A DNA stretch of 64,000 nucleotides, taken from positions 62,001 through 126,000 of the forward strand of contig NBIV01000166.1 in NCBI GenBank assembly GCA_003194525.1. Direction: 5' to 3'. The notes under the pieces were generated by a model. It made no database searches. It saw nothing but the letters and a program-made list of their open reading frames with translations, and was not told the DNA's origin. The translations under genes and the position numbers were made by a program. This document shows, one piece after another, positions 9,752 to 20,013 of the stretch. The stretch comes from Gracilariopsis chorda (Eukaryota; Rhodophyta; Florideophyceae; Gracilariales; Gracilariaceae). How positions within the stretch are numbered: position 1 is the stretch's first letter; the number at the start of each line of letters is the position of its first letter.

Positions 9752-11452
9752 AGCTCACGCTTTATTTTTGGCAATCCACCCTTTCTTCACACCCATTTTG
9801 TTTGTTTTGTGTTTTGACTGTGACGCGAACACCTTGTCCATTGTTTCAGTGTGACGAGGTGCTTTCCGTCTGTTGTTCGTACTCCTTGGCACACAACTTG
9901 TTTCCTTGTTGCGCAATCTGTTTTTTGTGTTACTTTGTTGAGCGTTGCTGTGGTCGAATCTTCTTCTTCCCCAGGTTTTGTCCTACTATCCTTGGCTTTT
10001 ACGAGATCTATGTACATTCATCTAAACCTTCATAATGTGAAAAGGAGTACATAAATGTGTGCTCCCAATCTTTTGCATCGCGGATCAACAACGCTCAACT
10101 CCCGCACGTCGGCTGAATTTTTTTTTTTGCCAAAGAAAGGCCCCATATATAACGCTACGTATAATACCTTGGAACTTGACAAAGGTAGTTGAGTGATATC
10201 AAGGAACGCAAGTAAAGCATGAACAGCTGGGTGGATACCACTGTAGTTAGCTTCTAATCAACCACAGCACTACTCGCTTATCAGTATCGAAGGATGTTGC
10301 CCACCGTAGGTGGGGTAGAAGGACAAAACTGCTACGCAATACGGATTCTGCCCTCAGTAAAGAGGCCTACCGGCACCTCAGGTTACCTCTTGAAATTGAA
10401 AATCATCCTCCCCAGGATAGGTTTCTAACACTCGGTCGTAGCCAGCAACTTCCATTGAGAGTTCACTATTCCCGAACATAACAAGGCGAAGAGCATTCAA
10501 AGCCCGCGGAATAAAGAAAAACGAGTGCAGGATCTTGTCTGGGAAACACTTTTGAAACTGTTAGCTTTCTTAGAGAGAACCTCGAACACTAAGATTCTTT
10601 ACCTCCTTTTCTAGCTACATCGCATTGTAGGGAGACAGAGACCAGCACCCCTAAGTAGGAAGAGTTGGAGTGCTCTGCAAGATGAACATCCTACCTCCAT
10701 GGCCAGGATTAGTGTCCAGTCTTGGCCAGGTTGAGCTTGGTTTTGAGCACGAGACAGAAGGATGACCAGCCTGTGTACAGGTGAAGCACCGGAGTAGTTC
10801 AATACGACATTGTACCGTTTTTCACGGAGCAGTGGAAAAGCAATATCATGTTACCTTCTCATGATGATCATCCTGATGTTCCACAGTCAGATGATGTGCT
10901 TGATGATGTGCTATACAGCAATTTGTTCATATAACACTGTTGTATGTCCACAGTTGTTAAGTCCTCTCTTTCTGAAGACGTAGAGATCTATCTTTAGTGA
11001 GATATCCCTTTGTAGTTGCGTCTGAAAGCAAGGTGTCTGTTCTGGTCATTGCCTATTAATCTCTCTGATTTCTTTCTTAAAGGTTTTCTTCAAAGCCACC
11101 AGCATGCCTGGATTTGTAGTGTGCAGATCTCTACGCAACTATTTGACATCTGTTCAGTGTTCTTTTTGCAATCACAGAGCGTTCGTTACACATTTCAAAG
11201 GTATGATGCAACGTCGTAGAAAATGCTTAAAGGCATAGAGAGCATCTGAGCAAGCAATACGTCATTCCTCTCTTGCGGGCTCCCGATAATGAAGAAGTTA
11301 TGTATACGAAGAAAACTTCGAACTATGGAGTCTATCGTTGAGCGAGGAATATGTCTCCTCGTTTCCTTGCATAGGAAACCACTTTCAAACTGCGGTTTCT
11401 TTGCTAAAATGAAGAGGATGCTCGGCCCTGACCGTTTAATCCGGACAAGGCA

Positions 11453-12010
11453 GCTTCTTCTTCTTCTTCTTCTTTATTGTGGGTTCAGCATGCCTGATTA
11501 CGGCTCGCTGATAGTGGTTTCTCATTTGAAAAGCTTCTCTCTCCTCAAGAAAGCTAACAACTTTTGTGGCCACTGGCGGACTATCTCCGCTAAAGTCTTA
11601 CCCCTTCTTTCTGCAGGAGCAGGGGGCTCGCGTCTTCTAGATTCCGTCCGCTTGGCGCAACGCAGCACAAAATGTTCCACATCATTGGTAGCGTGTATGT
11701 TGCAGTCGCACTGTGACGGCTTTCTTTCTGTGTAGGTAGCAACTGGATGAAGCTTCGGAGTGTGACCTACGTAGATTTGCGACAGCGTAACTTCTGCTTT
11801 TCGAAACGATATGATGTCCGCTAGTTGTCCTGGGACATCACTGATGAAGGGTTTTGCTTTCGAAGCCGCCATGATTGTTGTTTTAGCGTCCTCAAAGTAG
11901 ATCGGGACTTTGATTTGATCTTTCAAGGAAGTGCTTAAGCCTTGCTTTGCAAGGGTATCCACCCGTTCATTTTGCGGAAGACCGCAATGACCGGGTATCC
12001 AAAAGACATC
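11453..12010 (-). mobile_element. LINE remnant: RNase H end, ORF2 tail and 3' (GAA)n tail
   Basis: Reading the minus strand, the sequence encodes WIPGHCGLPQNERVDTLAK (about 11940-12005), the end of the RNase H domain found in many LINE ORF2 proteins. A tail with LSQIYVGHTPKL and a C-x-C-x4-H/HFVLRC zinc-knuckle-like stretch follows, ending at a natural stop at 11522. About 50 bp further on are ACCCACAATAAAG and a (GAA)n run (11453-11474), which look like the element's 3' end. The frame is closed by a stop just upstream of the RNase H motif, so the copy is truncated or decayed. The same tail recurs near 51.5 and 51.9 kb. Confidence 0.7.
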
Positions 12011-12316
12011 GATGGAACAGTGTTACAAGGCAGCTCATAACAGCCGAGAAGTTTCTGTCTTTTTTGGCAGTAGAATAAAGGGATGGCTTCATATTATAAA
12101 GCGCACCTCTAAACTCCTTTTAAGTACCGGTATGGAACGAGAGGCCGTGGTTCAAATGCATGCGGACACAGCGGAACCTGTGGAGAGCTTGTACTAAGCC
12201 CATTTGCGTCAATCTCAATTGATTCCGCTCTACACGATGCTATCGACATGTCTCGTTTCCATACTTTCTACCAAGTCGACAGCAGGAAGGAACTTGAGAG
12301 GTGTATCCTTCATATG

Positions 12317-12690
12317 GTTGTTGTTGTTTGTGGGGGACGAAACTCAATTCTGATTTCGAAGTACCAACTCTTTAAGAAGCTTGTCTCTGCCGCGAAGGCC
12401 AACTTTTCCAGGCAGATCCAGTTGCGGATCCATTTTGCCTGCTCCTGATTCACATCAGTAGGAAGGTCGGCAAACCGCAGCTGTCGTATTAATGCGTTGT
12501 GCCCAAAGTGAGGACCACTAGCAGTTCCCACGTGATCCCTCAGCGCAGTACTATACAGCAAAAGGCGACTTGGCATCATCGCTCCAGGGATGAGCTACGA
12601 CAGCTTCAATTTCAACTGGCTTCGCTTTGATGACTTTAATGACATCCCGGGTCCTTCACATGGAACTTCACTTGGAAAATCAACACCACT
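12317..12690 (-). repeat. Diverged retroposon-like repeat, copy 1 (second copy near 33.7 kb)
   Basis: This stretch is clearly homologous along its length to about 33550-33890, in the same orientation. On the minus strand both copies encode related peptides: GHNALIRQLRFADLPTDVNQ here and GHNALICRSWCANLPADMNQ there, followed by E-x-A-K-W-I and A-E-x-SFL. Protein-level similarity means it was once coding. It ends on the minus strand in an (ACA)n-type run (12317-12330), as retroposons often do. I do not recognise the domain. Confidence 0.55.
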
Positions 12691-13328
12691 TGTAGCATTA
12701 TCCTTGCGAGCTCATATTCTTATCGAAATCTGGTAAATAGAGTTATTAAAGACCGCGCATCCACAAACAAAGAAGAAAACAAGCTGTCGCTCGTACACAC
12801 AGAAGGCAAACCATTTGTGCGGGAATCACATTCCCCAACCTTTTCCCCGGAGACAAGCACGTTGCAAAGAAATGACAACTTGTCGGAATCAAGGATGGGA
12901 TATCTACCTAACCTCAAAGCTGACTAAGAAAGTACACTGTATGACGTATGTTTGATCTGACAATAAAAGGAAACCCGGAGTTGGTGGCCGTCACGTCCAG
13001 AGTTCAGACTCTTTCGACAAGCACAATCCGATCATCAGCTATGTTTCAAGCGTTGATTGTTCTCTCAACGCCATGTCTTCTCGTCAGTTGTCTGTAGTCG
13101 AAAGCGTCTTCTTCGTTGACAGATTAAGAGCAGAACGTACAGTCAATGCCTTAATAAGGGCAGATTCAGGGCATAAGCTGGTTCGCCTTCATTAGGTGTG
13201 CCCGTCTTTTTTCGTGTCTAGTGAGGGAAGCGAAATGGTCTAGCGGCTGGATATCCGCCAGAGACCGACGACATTCCGACAACAACAACAACAAGATATC
13301 CTGATTCCAATTCTTTCGGAATTAGATA

Positions 13329-13422
13329 GGAGAGAGAGAGAGAGAGAGAGGGAGAGAGAGGGAGAGGGAGAGAGGGAGAGGGAGAGAAGGAGAGGGAGAG
13401 AGGGAGAGGGAGAGAGGGAGAG
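13329..13422. repeat. Purine microsatellite (GA)n / (GGGAGA)n
   Basis: Uninterrupted GA repeats grading into GGGAGA units, about 180 bp downstream of the stop of the acyltransferase-like/GT2 fusion gene. Confidence 0.9.
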
Positions 13423-13599
13423 GTTGATAGGGGAACGGCGTACAAAAACGTATATAAACTATCGGTACGGCGAGGGCTACGAGATGAATGTAAACCTGAG
13501 CTATAGCTTGGTACCCCAGCATTTTCCGGTTTCACTACATTCATTGTGGTAGACTCCACCCTCATGACGAAACAGCAACAAGCTTTGGTTTTGTAAAGC

Positions 13600-16500
13600 T
13601 CACAATAAACTCTGTTCCTCTCCACCAACCTGCTCTCCGTCTTTTTGTACAACATGAAACGCAGTTGAAATCCTCTTGTAGTTCAAAATTGCGTAGCACA
13701 CGGCACTGAGTTCCACCACACCAAACACAGGCGTCAAAACAAGCTGCGAGTAAAACAGAACCAAATACCGAACCAACCCAACCGCCCAAACCGAAAAAGT
13801 AACCATAAAGCCAAGCACATAACTCCACATAGAGATTGCAGACATCATTGGAAGCAACTCATGGTAATAAACGCGTTTCCACCAAGTGCTGCTCGTATCA
13901 CCACCAAACAAAATCGCCACTATGAGAGACACATAAGTCAGCGGCATCATTGACCACAACAGTGTGAGTGACCCCATGAGTAGTCGCAGGTGAATCGGAA
14001 TTCGAGAGCTGCTTATCACGCGTACACCGCCGACAAGCCATCTCGAGCGCTGCTTGACAAAGTCCTGTATTGTGAAGGGACTCTGCTCAAACATGAGTGC
14101 GTCAATCCATCGAAAACGAACATTCGCAGAACGTGCGAGCATGGCAAAGAAAGCGTCTTCGGCAATGCTCCCATCCACACCATGGTCGAACGTAATTGCT
14201 TGTTCCACACAGTTGGCAGCTACTACAAACGAGCCATGCATTCCCACCCATGCCTCCCTGCATTCAAACTGTATTCTGTACCTTCCGCAATCGTCAGAGA
14301 CGCGATTGGAGTCAGCCAAAGTGGTAACCCAGTTGCCAGAGGTGGATGACACTAAGTCGGTCATGGCTCGTCCATATACGATTGGACCCTGTCCTATACA
14401 CGGCCACTGTTGCGTTTTGGTCACATGCGTTTTATAGCTCTCCGTACCGCAATGATAAAAAATAGCGCGCACAGTATCAACGTCAAAGGAAGTTTCTTCA
14501 TCCAAATGCACAATCCAGTCACGTGCACGCGCATCAGATGCTAATATGGCATAGTTGAGAGCTCGAGCCTTGTACATAGCACCATTCGGTGGGTGATATT
14601 GATCAGGAACGACAATTTCTTTCACAGACACATCATTAACCTGTTCAGCAAGATCCAGACTGTTGTCAGTAACAACTTCGATCGCCCACATATGTCTCGG
14701 GAGTCTACTCTCAAGCATCACATGCACAGCTCGTCTGGTATTGGTCGCTACGAGACGTGGGTTTGTTCCTCGCGTGACATATCGTATAAAGATAACAAAA
14801 TCAGTATCTAGAGGTTGCTTGGATCCTGTATTCTTCTCGTTTGTCGTGTGAAGCAGTTCACTTTCGGTGGGTTCCACAAGATTAGCTTCTTCATCGGGTG
14901 CTGTGAGCATCTGAGATATAGTTGGAAGGGCTTTCCAAATCGATCTTGGAAAGGTAAAGTGGCCAATCAAGTTAATTAGCATGGGGGGCACAATGAATAG
15001 TGAAACAACACGACACACTTGAACCAAAAGAATGACAATCGGATATGTCAACAACATGTCAATCACGCTATTCTCAGATTTAGCATCATCCACGCACTCG
15101 TAGATGAAATTGGGCAGGAAACACAAAAGCGAGCGCGGAGTTTTCACAAGTTGAAAGGTGATGGGCTGTGAAAAATGGTACACCAAGATCAAAAACGTAC
15201 ATGCGAATGCATAATACAAGATCAACCGAACGATTCTCTGAGTAGAAGATAATTGGCGACGAGGGGGATTATGATATCCGTAGCCATGCAAGAGCGCGAG
15301 TAAAGGTGGGAGCAGTTGGTCATCGGCAAGCACTGCGACTCGATTACAAGCAGCGTGAGCCAATGACGCCAGCGGGGCAAATACCAGATGGCATGCAATC
15401 CAGGATGCTAGGAGAAGAACAGTGAAAAACAAGAAGATATTAACCCCTTCTTCGAAAAGCAAAGAGGTAGAAAAGGCGCGTACAACAGCTAGTTGAACAG
15501 TTGTAGAAGGAGCAGTTCCAACGGGTAGCGGCGAAAACAAGCCTTGTGCCCCATACAGTCGGGGAGATTCATGAGATTCGTAACAAAGAAACGCAAATGA
15601 CACACGAGAGGGTGTACAAAGCGTGTGCGAGAGGAGTCGATACAGGGGCAGAGCTAGCAGAAAAGCGGCGTAAAACAAGCGATTGATGGCGCGAACGAGA
15701 TTGGAGGCGGATGCATCAGGATGTCGATTGGCGCTCGCAAAGGGCGGGGGAATAAAACAGGCGTCTACTAGCAGGGCCAATAGTGGTACAAGCAAAGCGG
15801 TGAAACTTAGCGCGCGCACAAACGGTGGCAGATTAGAAGAAGCGAGAACAGTTGAGAGGGCAGTAAGCAATGCGACAGGTAGAATGACTCTCGCGAATGC
15901 ATAGCTGCTCCGGGGACGTGATGGCACGCCGGCTGTATGCCATAATGAGAGCAAGACGCCCGCCATAAATGTAGGTACGTGTGTGAGAAAAGGAACATAA
16001 GCTAGCAAATCAGGGACGAAAGCGCGACGGTATACAGGTAGATTTGTGATCCAAAGCGCCTGCAACACGAGCACGAAAAGAAGCACAGCGGCGACGTAAA
16101 GGATTTGCGGGCGGTTTCGAGGGTGCGGGACGGGGAGAAGGGCGTGCAAAGTGGGGAAGAGAAGAGTACAAAACGCTAGAGATGGCAGCAAAGACTGCGC
16201 TGGGAACGGGGCATCGGATGGGGGAAATGCAAAGTTTGACGGAAGAAAGGGGGAAAGGGCGACAAGCTCGGCGAACAGCGCGGGTAGAGATGTGGAACTC
16301 GCGAAACAAAGCGCGTGTATGACGGTGCATAGCATGTATGGCGGCCATATTTGCAGCAGACGACGGAGGGAGAGCAGCGGGGATGGGCGGAATGGATGGG
16401 CGTGGGCGAGAAAGTATCCTTCTAGAAAGACTTGCAAGGCGATGTGAAGGGGAGCGGGGGCGCGAAGGCCGTTGAGCAAGACGAGGGGCGGGGAGGATGA

Positions 16501-16602
16501 AGCCGGTAGGACGGCTAGTAGCAGATGAACGCCGCTGACAATGCGCAGAAGCAGCAAAAGCGGCTGCGCGGAGGGCGACGGCTTCGCCGCCATGGACATC
16601 AT
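13600..16602 (-). CDS. Fusion: membrane acyltransferase-like region + Egghead-like GT2 glycosyltransferase
   Basis: 1000 residues from the methionine at 16602 (MMSMAAKP); the frame runs on to 16836, but that part is not protein-like. Residues 15-420 are polytopic; their start (hydrophobic helix, FLEGYFLAH, then LRRLLQIWPPY) resembles acyltransferase family 3 (OafA type). More helices follow at about 380-560. Residues 600-860 form a GT2 domain matching insect Egghead beta-1,4-mannosyltransferase: RYVTRGTNPRLV, KARALNYA, WIVHLDEET (701-704), GQGPIVYG, NWVTTLADSNRVSDD, HGSF (789-792), SIAEDAFFA, and QRSRW (851-855), then C-terminal helices. Likely a Golgi/ER membrane enzyme adding mannose to a lipid or polysaccharide. 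The GT2 call is firm; the acyltransferase label is weaker. Its stop is separated from the carrier gene by repeats. Confidence 0.75.
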   Translation of the reverse strand: MMSMAAKPSPSAQPLLLLLRIVSGVHLLLAVLPASSSPPLVLLNGLRAPAPLHIALQVFLEGYFLAHAHPFRPSPLLSLRRLLQIWPPYMLCTVIHALCFASSTSLPALFAELVALSPFLPSNFAFPPSDAPFPAQSLLPSLAFCTLLFPTLHALLPVPHPRNRPQILYVAAVLLFVLVLQALWITNLPVYRRAFVPDLLAYVPFLTHVPTFMAGVLLSLWHTAGVPSRPRSSYAFARVILPVALLTALSTVLASSNLPPFVRALSFTALLVPLLALLVDACFIPPPFASANRHPDASASNLVRAINRLFYAAFLLALPLYRLLSHTLCTPSRVSFAFLCYESHESPRLYGAQGLFSPLPVGTAPSTTVQLAVVRAFSTSLLFEEGVNIFLFFTVLLLASWIACHLVFAPLASLAHAACNRVAVLADDQLLPPLLALLHGYGYHNPPRRQLSSTQRIVRLILYYAFACTFLILVYHFSQPITFQLVKTPRSLLCFLPNFIYECVDDAKSENSVIDMLLTYPIVILLVQVCRVVSLFIVPPMLINLIGHFTFPRSIWKALPTISQMLTAPDEEANLVEPTESELLHTTNEKNTGSKQPLDTDFVIFIRYVTRGTNPRLVATNTRRAVHVMLESRLPRHMWAIEVVTDNSLDLAEQVNDVSVKEIVVPDQYHPPNGAMYKARALNYAILASDARARDWIVHLDEETSFDVDTVRAIFYHCGTESYKTHVTKTQQWPCIGQGPIVYGRAMTDLVSSTSGNWVTTLADSNRVSDDCGRYRIQFECREAWVGMHGSFVVAANCVEQAITFDHGVDGSIAEDAFFAMLARSANVRFRWIDALMFEQSPFTIQDFVKQRSRWLVGGVRVISSSRIPIHLRLLMGSLTLLWSMMPLTYVSLIVAILFGGDTSSTWWKRVYYHELLPMMSAISMWSYVLGFMVTFSVWAVGLVRYLVLFYSQLVLTPVFGVVELSAVCYAILNYKRISTAFHVVQKDGEQVGGEEQSLL

Positions 16603-16904
16603 GGCTGTGCCGACGGCAAAGAGGGCGGTGCGGTGAGAAGAGTGGCGGATGCATTGCGCATCGCATGTAGGCGTTGGTGAGAGGTCAAGGCGCCACGTGT
16701 AGGGCTGTGGGAGGTAACCCTTTATGACTCCGTCAACGGCTCGCCGTGGGGCTGGCACGAGCGCCGTGACGTGGCAGTGTTTCGCTTGATTCACGGTCGA
16801 CAGCCCAAAAAATGCATGTCGCGTGTCTGTTCGCATCGCACTGGACTGTGCCGCTTCATCTCAAAACATTTCAAAAATGGTGAAACGAATCGAACTGCAA
16901 GGAA

Positions 16905-16984
16905 TGAAAGCGGTGAGATTCGAACTCACGCCCCGGAGGACTAGTGCCTTAAACTAGCGCCTTAGACCACTCGGCCACGCTTCC
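16905..16984 (-). tRNA. tRNA-Leu (anticodon AAG)
   Basis: The minus strand folds as an 80-nt class II tRNA: acceptor GGAAGCG/CGCTTTC with one G-U pair, D-stem GCC/GGC, anticodon stem CTAGT/ACTAG with loop TTAAGGC (anticodon AAG, reading CUU), an 11-nt variable arm, T-stem GTGAG/CTCAC with loop TTCGAAT, and discriminator A. A73 and the long variable arm fit leucine rather than serine. No intron, and CCA is not encoded. It lies between two divergent protein genes. Confidence 0.95.
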
Positions 16985-17143
16985 TGCACGCTCTATTGAC
17001 AGCTCGTGCAAGACAACCAAACCGCATTGTATTTATCGCACTTGAGCGATAACAATGGCAGTCGGCTTGCTAATGAATCTCCGCCGTAGGCCGTCATACA
17101 GACGCTCCCATGCAACATACCGCCCAACAAATCGCGCAGCGCA

Positions 17144-18232
17144 ATGTCAGTCTCGCATTCGGAATCGGAGCTGGAGCTGGAGCCCCTGCCCGCAGCCGCG
17201 CACCTGCTCCCGCGTCCAGTCTTCGATTACTTTGCCGGAGCCGCCGCCAACGAGGAGACCTATCGCGCAAACATCCGTGCTTTTCGTCGCTATCACTTCC
17301 TTCCAAGATGTCTACGACCAGTCGCCTCCATCGATTCCACCACCACAGTTCCCCCGCTCCCCACTCTGTCCGCCCCGCTCCTCGTCGCCCCCATGGCCAT
17401 GCAATGCATGGCCCATCCCGACGGTGAGCTCGCCGTCGCCCGCGCCGCCCGTGCTGAGCGCCTTGCATACGTCGCTTCCACCTTTGCCACAACCTCACTT
17501 GAGGACATTGCTGCCACCGATGTACCGCGTCTCTTCCAGCTTTACTGCTTTTCTGACCGTTCCATTACGCGCGACCTCATTCATCGAGCCGCTCGTGCAC
17601 GCTACTCGGCTGTCGTTGTCACCGTAGATGCCCCGCGCTTCGGACGTCGACTTCGGGACGAACGAAACGCGTTTCAGTTACCTCCACATCTTTCCTTTGT
17701 AAACTTCGCTCACCTCCCATCACAGCACGAGAAAACAACCATGCACGCCCTGTCCTGTCGTATTGATCAGCGCATCACCTTTGATGACATTCGTCACTAT
17801 GTAAAGCTATCTCCGATACCAATCTGGGTGAAAGGTATTTTACATCCCAGCGACGCGGTCGCAGCGATTGAGGCAGGCGCTTCTGCAATCGTTGTAAGCA
17901 ACCATGGGGGTCGTCAGCTTGATGGTTCCATACCAGCTTTGGATGCCTTGCCTCAAGTTGTCGCCGCTGTCAACAATCGCGTACCGGTCTTGTTTGACTC
18001 GGGCGTGCGATGCGGTGAACACGTTGTTAAGGCTATCGCAATGGGCGCTGCAGCTGTTCTACTTGGTCGACCTGTTCTGTGGGCATTAGTTGAGGGAGGT
18101 GAACCGTCTGTGCGCTCATACTTCAAAGACATCAAACAGCAAATTCATATTACCATGAAACTTCTCGGTGCTCCTTCTATCAAGGACATTAGCTCTGACC
18201 TTGTTACTCAAGTGAATATGTCCAAGCTGTGA
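17144..18232 (+). CDS. FMN-dependent 2-hydroxyacid oxidase (glycolate oxidase family), peroxisomal
   Basis: 362 residues, close to the family's usual length. Flavin and active-site signatures occur in order: VFDYFAGAA near the N-terminus, PLLVAPMAMQ, LFQLYCF, VVTVDAPRFGRRLRDERN, IWVKGI (the FMN lysine), VVSNHGGRQLDG with the catalytic His and substrate-binding Arg, and FDSGVRCGEHVVKAIAMGA. The protein ends in Ser-Lys-Leu immediately before the stop, a consensus PTS1, so it should work in peroxisomes, oxidising glycolate (photorespiration) or lactate with H2O2 release. The GGRQLDG variant is common in lactate-oxidising members, so the substrate is open. It starts 159 bp from the tRNA-Leu gene, and the fusion gene runs divergently beyond that. 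Single exon. Confidence 0.9.
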   Translation: MSVSHSESELELEPLPAAAHLLPRPVFDYFAGAAANEETYRANIRAFRRYHFLPRCLRPVASIDSTTTVPPLPTLSAPLLVAPMAMQCMAHPDGELAVARAARAERLAYVASTFATTSLEDIAATDVPRLFQLYCFSDRSITRDLIHRAARARYSAVVVTVDAPRFGRRLRDERNAFQLPPHLSFVNFAHLPSQHEKTTMHALSCRIDQRITFDDIRHYVKLSPIPIWVKGILHPSDAVAAIEAGASAIVVSNHGGRQLDGSIPALDALPQVVAAVNNRVPVLFDSGVRCGEHVVKAIAMGAAAVLLGRPVLWALVEGGEPSVRSYFKDIKQQIHITMKLLGAPSIKDISSDLVTQVNMSKL

Positions 18233-18819
18233 TTAGAAGCAATGAGCAATCTTGGTGTTGGCTCAACCACTTGTACTACCTGACTACCTTCTCGGATCCA
18301 GTATGCTTACCTTCATCTTGTCATCTTCGCCAAACCCCCCCCTCTTCAGCTTACACGCCCGCCCTCGCTTCTGCAGTTCTCCATGTTCGCAGGAGGGCCA
18401 AGGGAAAAGACAGCAAAGGATAGCATAGCAGAACCATGATTGTGGTCACTCACTACCCAGAAATCGCGTTTGGAAAGGCCCATGAAGGGCACGCCTGTAT
18501 TATTATTATTATTGCAGAAGAGCAATAGGTCTGTTTCTGTTCTTTTGCGAAACATAGATAGCGCTCTTCCTAGCTAGTACGACCGAAAGCACTGGGTGCT
18601 CTCAGGAAAGCGCAATAGCAAGATACCTACACTTTCGGGTCTGACTGATATACACTTTTTGTGCTCAGTTCGCTCAAACGGAGCATCCTACTTCGCGCGC
18701 GGGAGAGTGCCTCGCTTGTATCCTGCTCATTTTGGCTCACGGTTTTGGCACTACAGCAGACATTGTCATTCGCCCGTCTATAAGGGCGCAAATCTCGTAG
18801 TTCAGCTCTGAACTCGAAG
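18233..18819. other. Intergenic spacer with (TAT)n microsatellite
   Basis: 587 bp between two plus-strand genes. It contains a short TAT repeat near 18497-18512. No gene or clear promoter motif was seen. Confidence 0.6.
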
Positions 18820-19911
18820 ATGGTATTGCGATGTAACCTTTGTGGGTGTGGTGCACCACAGCAACCTTCCGTTCGAGTGATCTTTGAATTCATTGCCTTA
18901 TATCTTGTTGGCATCTACGAACTAATCCGTCAGTGGTTCTTCTCAGTACCACTTAGTTCAGATTGTAATACTGTATTGCAAGACGTTATTCGTGATCAGA
19001 AGTTGGTCATTGTCTTGAGCGGAGTGACATCTGGCATAGGGCGAGAGCTGCTTCACTCTTTGCTCAGGACATCTGCTGACGTTATCGCCTTGACGCATCC
19101 GAGCACCACTGTCAAGGATCCTGGTTGTAAGCAGGTGATGATTGATTTCGAGTCAATCGAGTCCACAACAGCAGTCATAAACAAACTGCTAGCAGAATTG
19201 ACCTCATTGCCACCTCGAAAAGCTATCTACATTCACTGCGCTGCTGTTTACAACCCTCTGCCACTTGTATCGAATGGATACTCACTAACCAGTGTGGAGC
19301 GAACACTGTTAACGAACACGTTCATACCAGCTGCTTTTATCGAGGGTATCGCCAGTGTAGTAAGCGGTGTCGTATATATCGGATCTTCCTCTCAGAAGGC
19401 AGCTTCCAGATTTGATATACGTCATTGTCTCTTACAAGCTGCACAATCCCCATACGGAGCTTATCCTGTTTCAAAACTTCTGAGCCTGCTACATATCGCT
19501 GATTGGGGAGTCCGAACCGGAAAGCCGTGTATCGTTATACACCCTGGTATTGTTGCGACAAGATTGTACCATACTCAGAAGGGACTGATAGGCGCAATTC
19601 TTCGCGGATTCGTATCTCAATTCGCATGGAACGCTGAAACATCAGCTACGCGTATATTCAAGGTCTTGCAGAGGTCTCGATTCTTCGACATGGCGATGTC
19701 TGGGTCACGGAAGAACACAGTCAGAATCACAAACGAATATTACGTTTATTGGGACTGCGTGACCATGGATGTCTCTGCACCCCCTGCGCAAGTCCCTAAG
19801 AGCGAAACAAGCACGCTTGCTATGCATATACACCATATCTTGATGGACAGTTCCTTGGTTTGCTCCAAGAAACCATTCTTTGTTGAAACCGCAAATTTAA
19901 GAGCCAGCTAG
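18820..19911 (+). CDS. Short-chain dehydrogenase/reductase, membrane-anchored, retinol-dehydrogenase-like
   Basis: A 363-residue classical SDR. An N-terminal hydrophobic segment (about 20-42) probably anchors it to a membrane. The Rossmann motif is SGVTSGIGREL (67-77); the structural NNAG position reads HCAA (139-142); the catalytic Ser lies in SSS (189-191) and the active-site YPVSK gives Tyr215 and Lys219; HPGIVATRLY after it fits the PG motif. A ~65-residue C-terminal tail has no clear domain. Substrates of this class include retinoids, sterols and other lipids; the true substrate is unknown. It converges with the folate transporter gene, with 102 bp between stops. The HCAA variant is slightly unusual but tolerated in the family. 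Confidence 0.8.
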   Translation: MVLRCNLCGCGAPQQPSVRVIFEFIALYLVGIYELIRQWFFSVPLSSDCNTVLQDVIRDQKLVIVLSGVTSGIGRELLHSLLRTSADVIALTHPSTTVKDPGCKQVMIDFESIESTTAVINKLLAELTSLPPRKAIYIHCAAVYNPLPLVSNGYSLTSVERTLLTNTFIPAAFIEGIASVVSGVVYIGSSSQKAASRFDIRHCLLQAAQSPYGAYPVSKLLSLLHIADWGVRTGKPCIVIHPGIVATRLYHTQKGLIGAILRGFVSQFAWNAETSATRIFKVLQRSRFFDMAMSGSRKNTVRITNEYYVYWDCVTMDVSAPPAQVPKSETSTLAMHIHHILMDSSLVCSKKPFFVETANLRAS

Positions 19912-20013
19912 GCAGGAATACATGCAGTGGTCATTCACATGGGGCGCCAAAGCAATCGCCCAAACCATTATTCGATTAATATGTTCCGTGTTCTGTGGTT
20001 TTCAAGTCTAATC

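Larger units (their letters stand above)
9752..13599. other. Repeat-rich gene-free region
   Basis: No host gene found. It holds a LINE 3' remnant (11453-12010, minus), a diverged copy of a second repeat (12317-12690), an (ACA)n run at 13277-13291 and a purine microsatellite (13329-13422). 10298-10312 contains a small perfect hairpin (CCCACC gta GGTGGG). The rest is AT-balanced unique-looking sequence with stops in all frames. Confidence 0.6.

Noticed and set aside
13329-13422. CRISPR-like or functional array
   Set aside because: Simple GA microsatellite with no spacers; no CRISPR array exists in the window.
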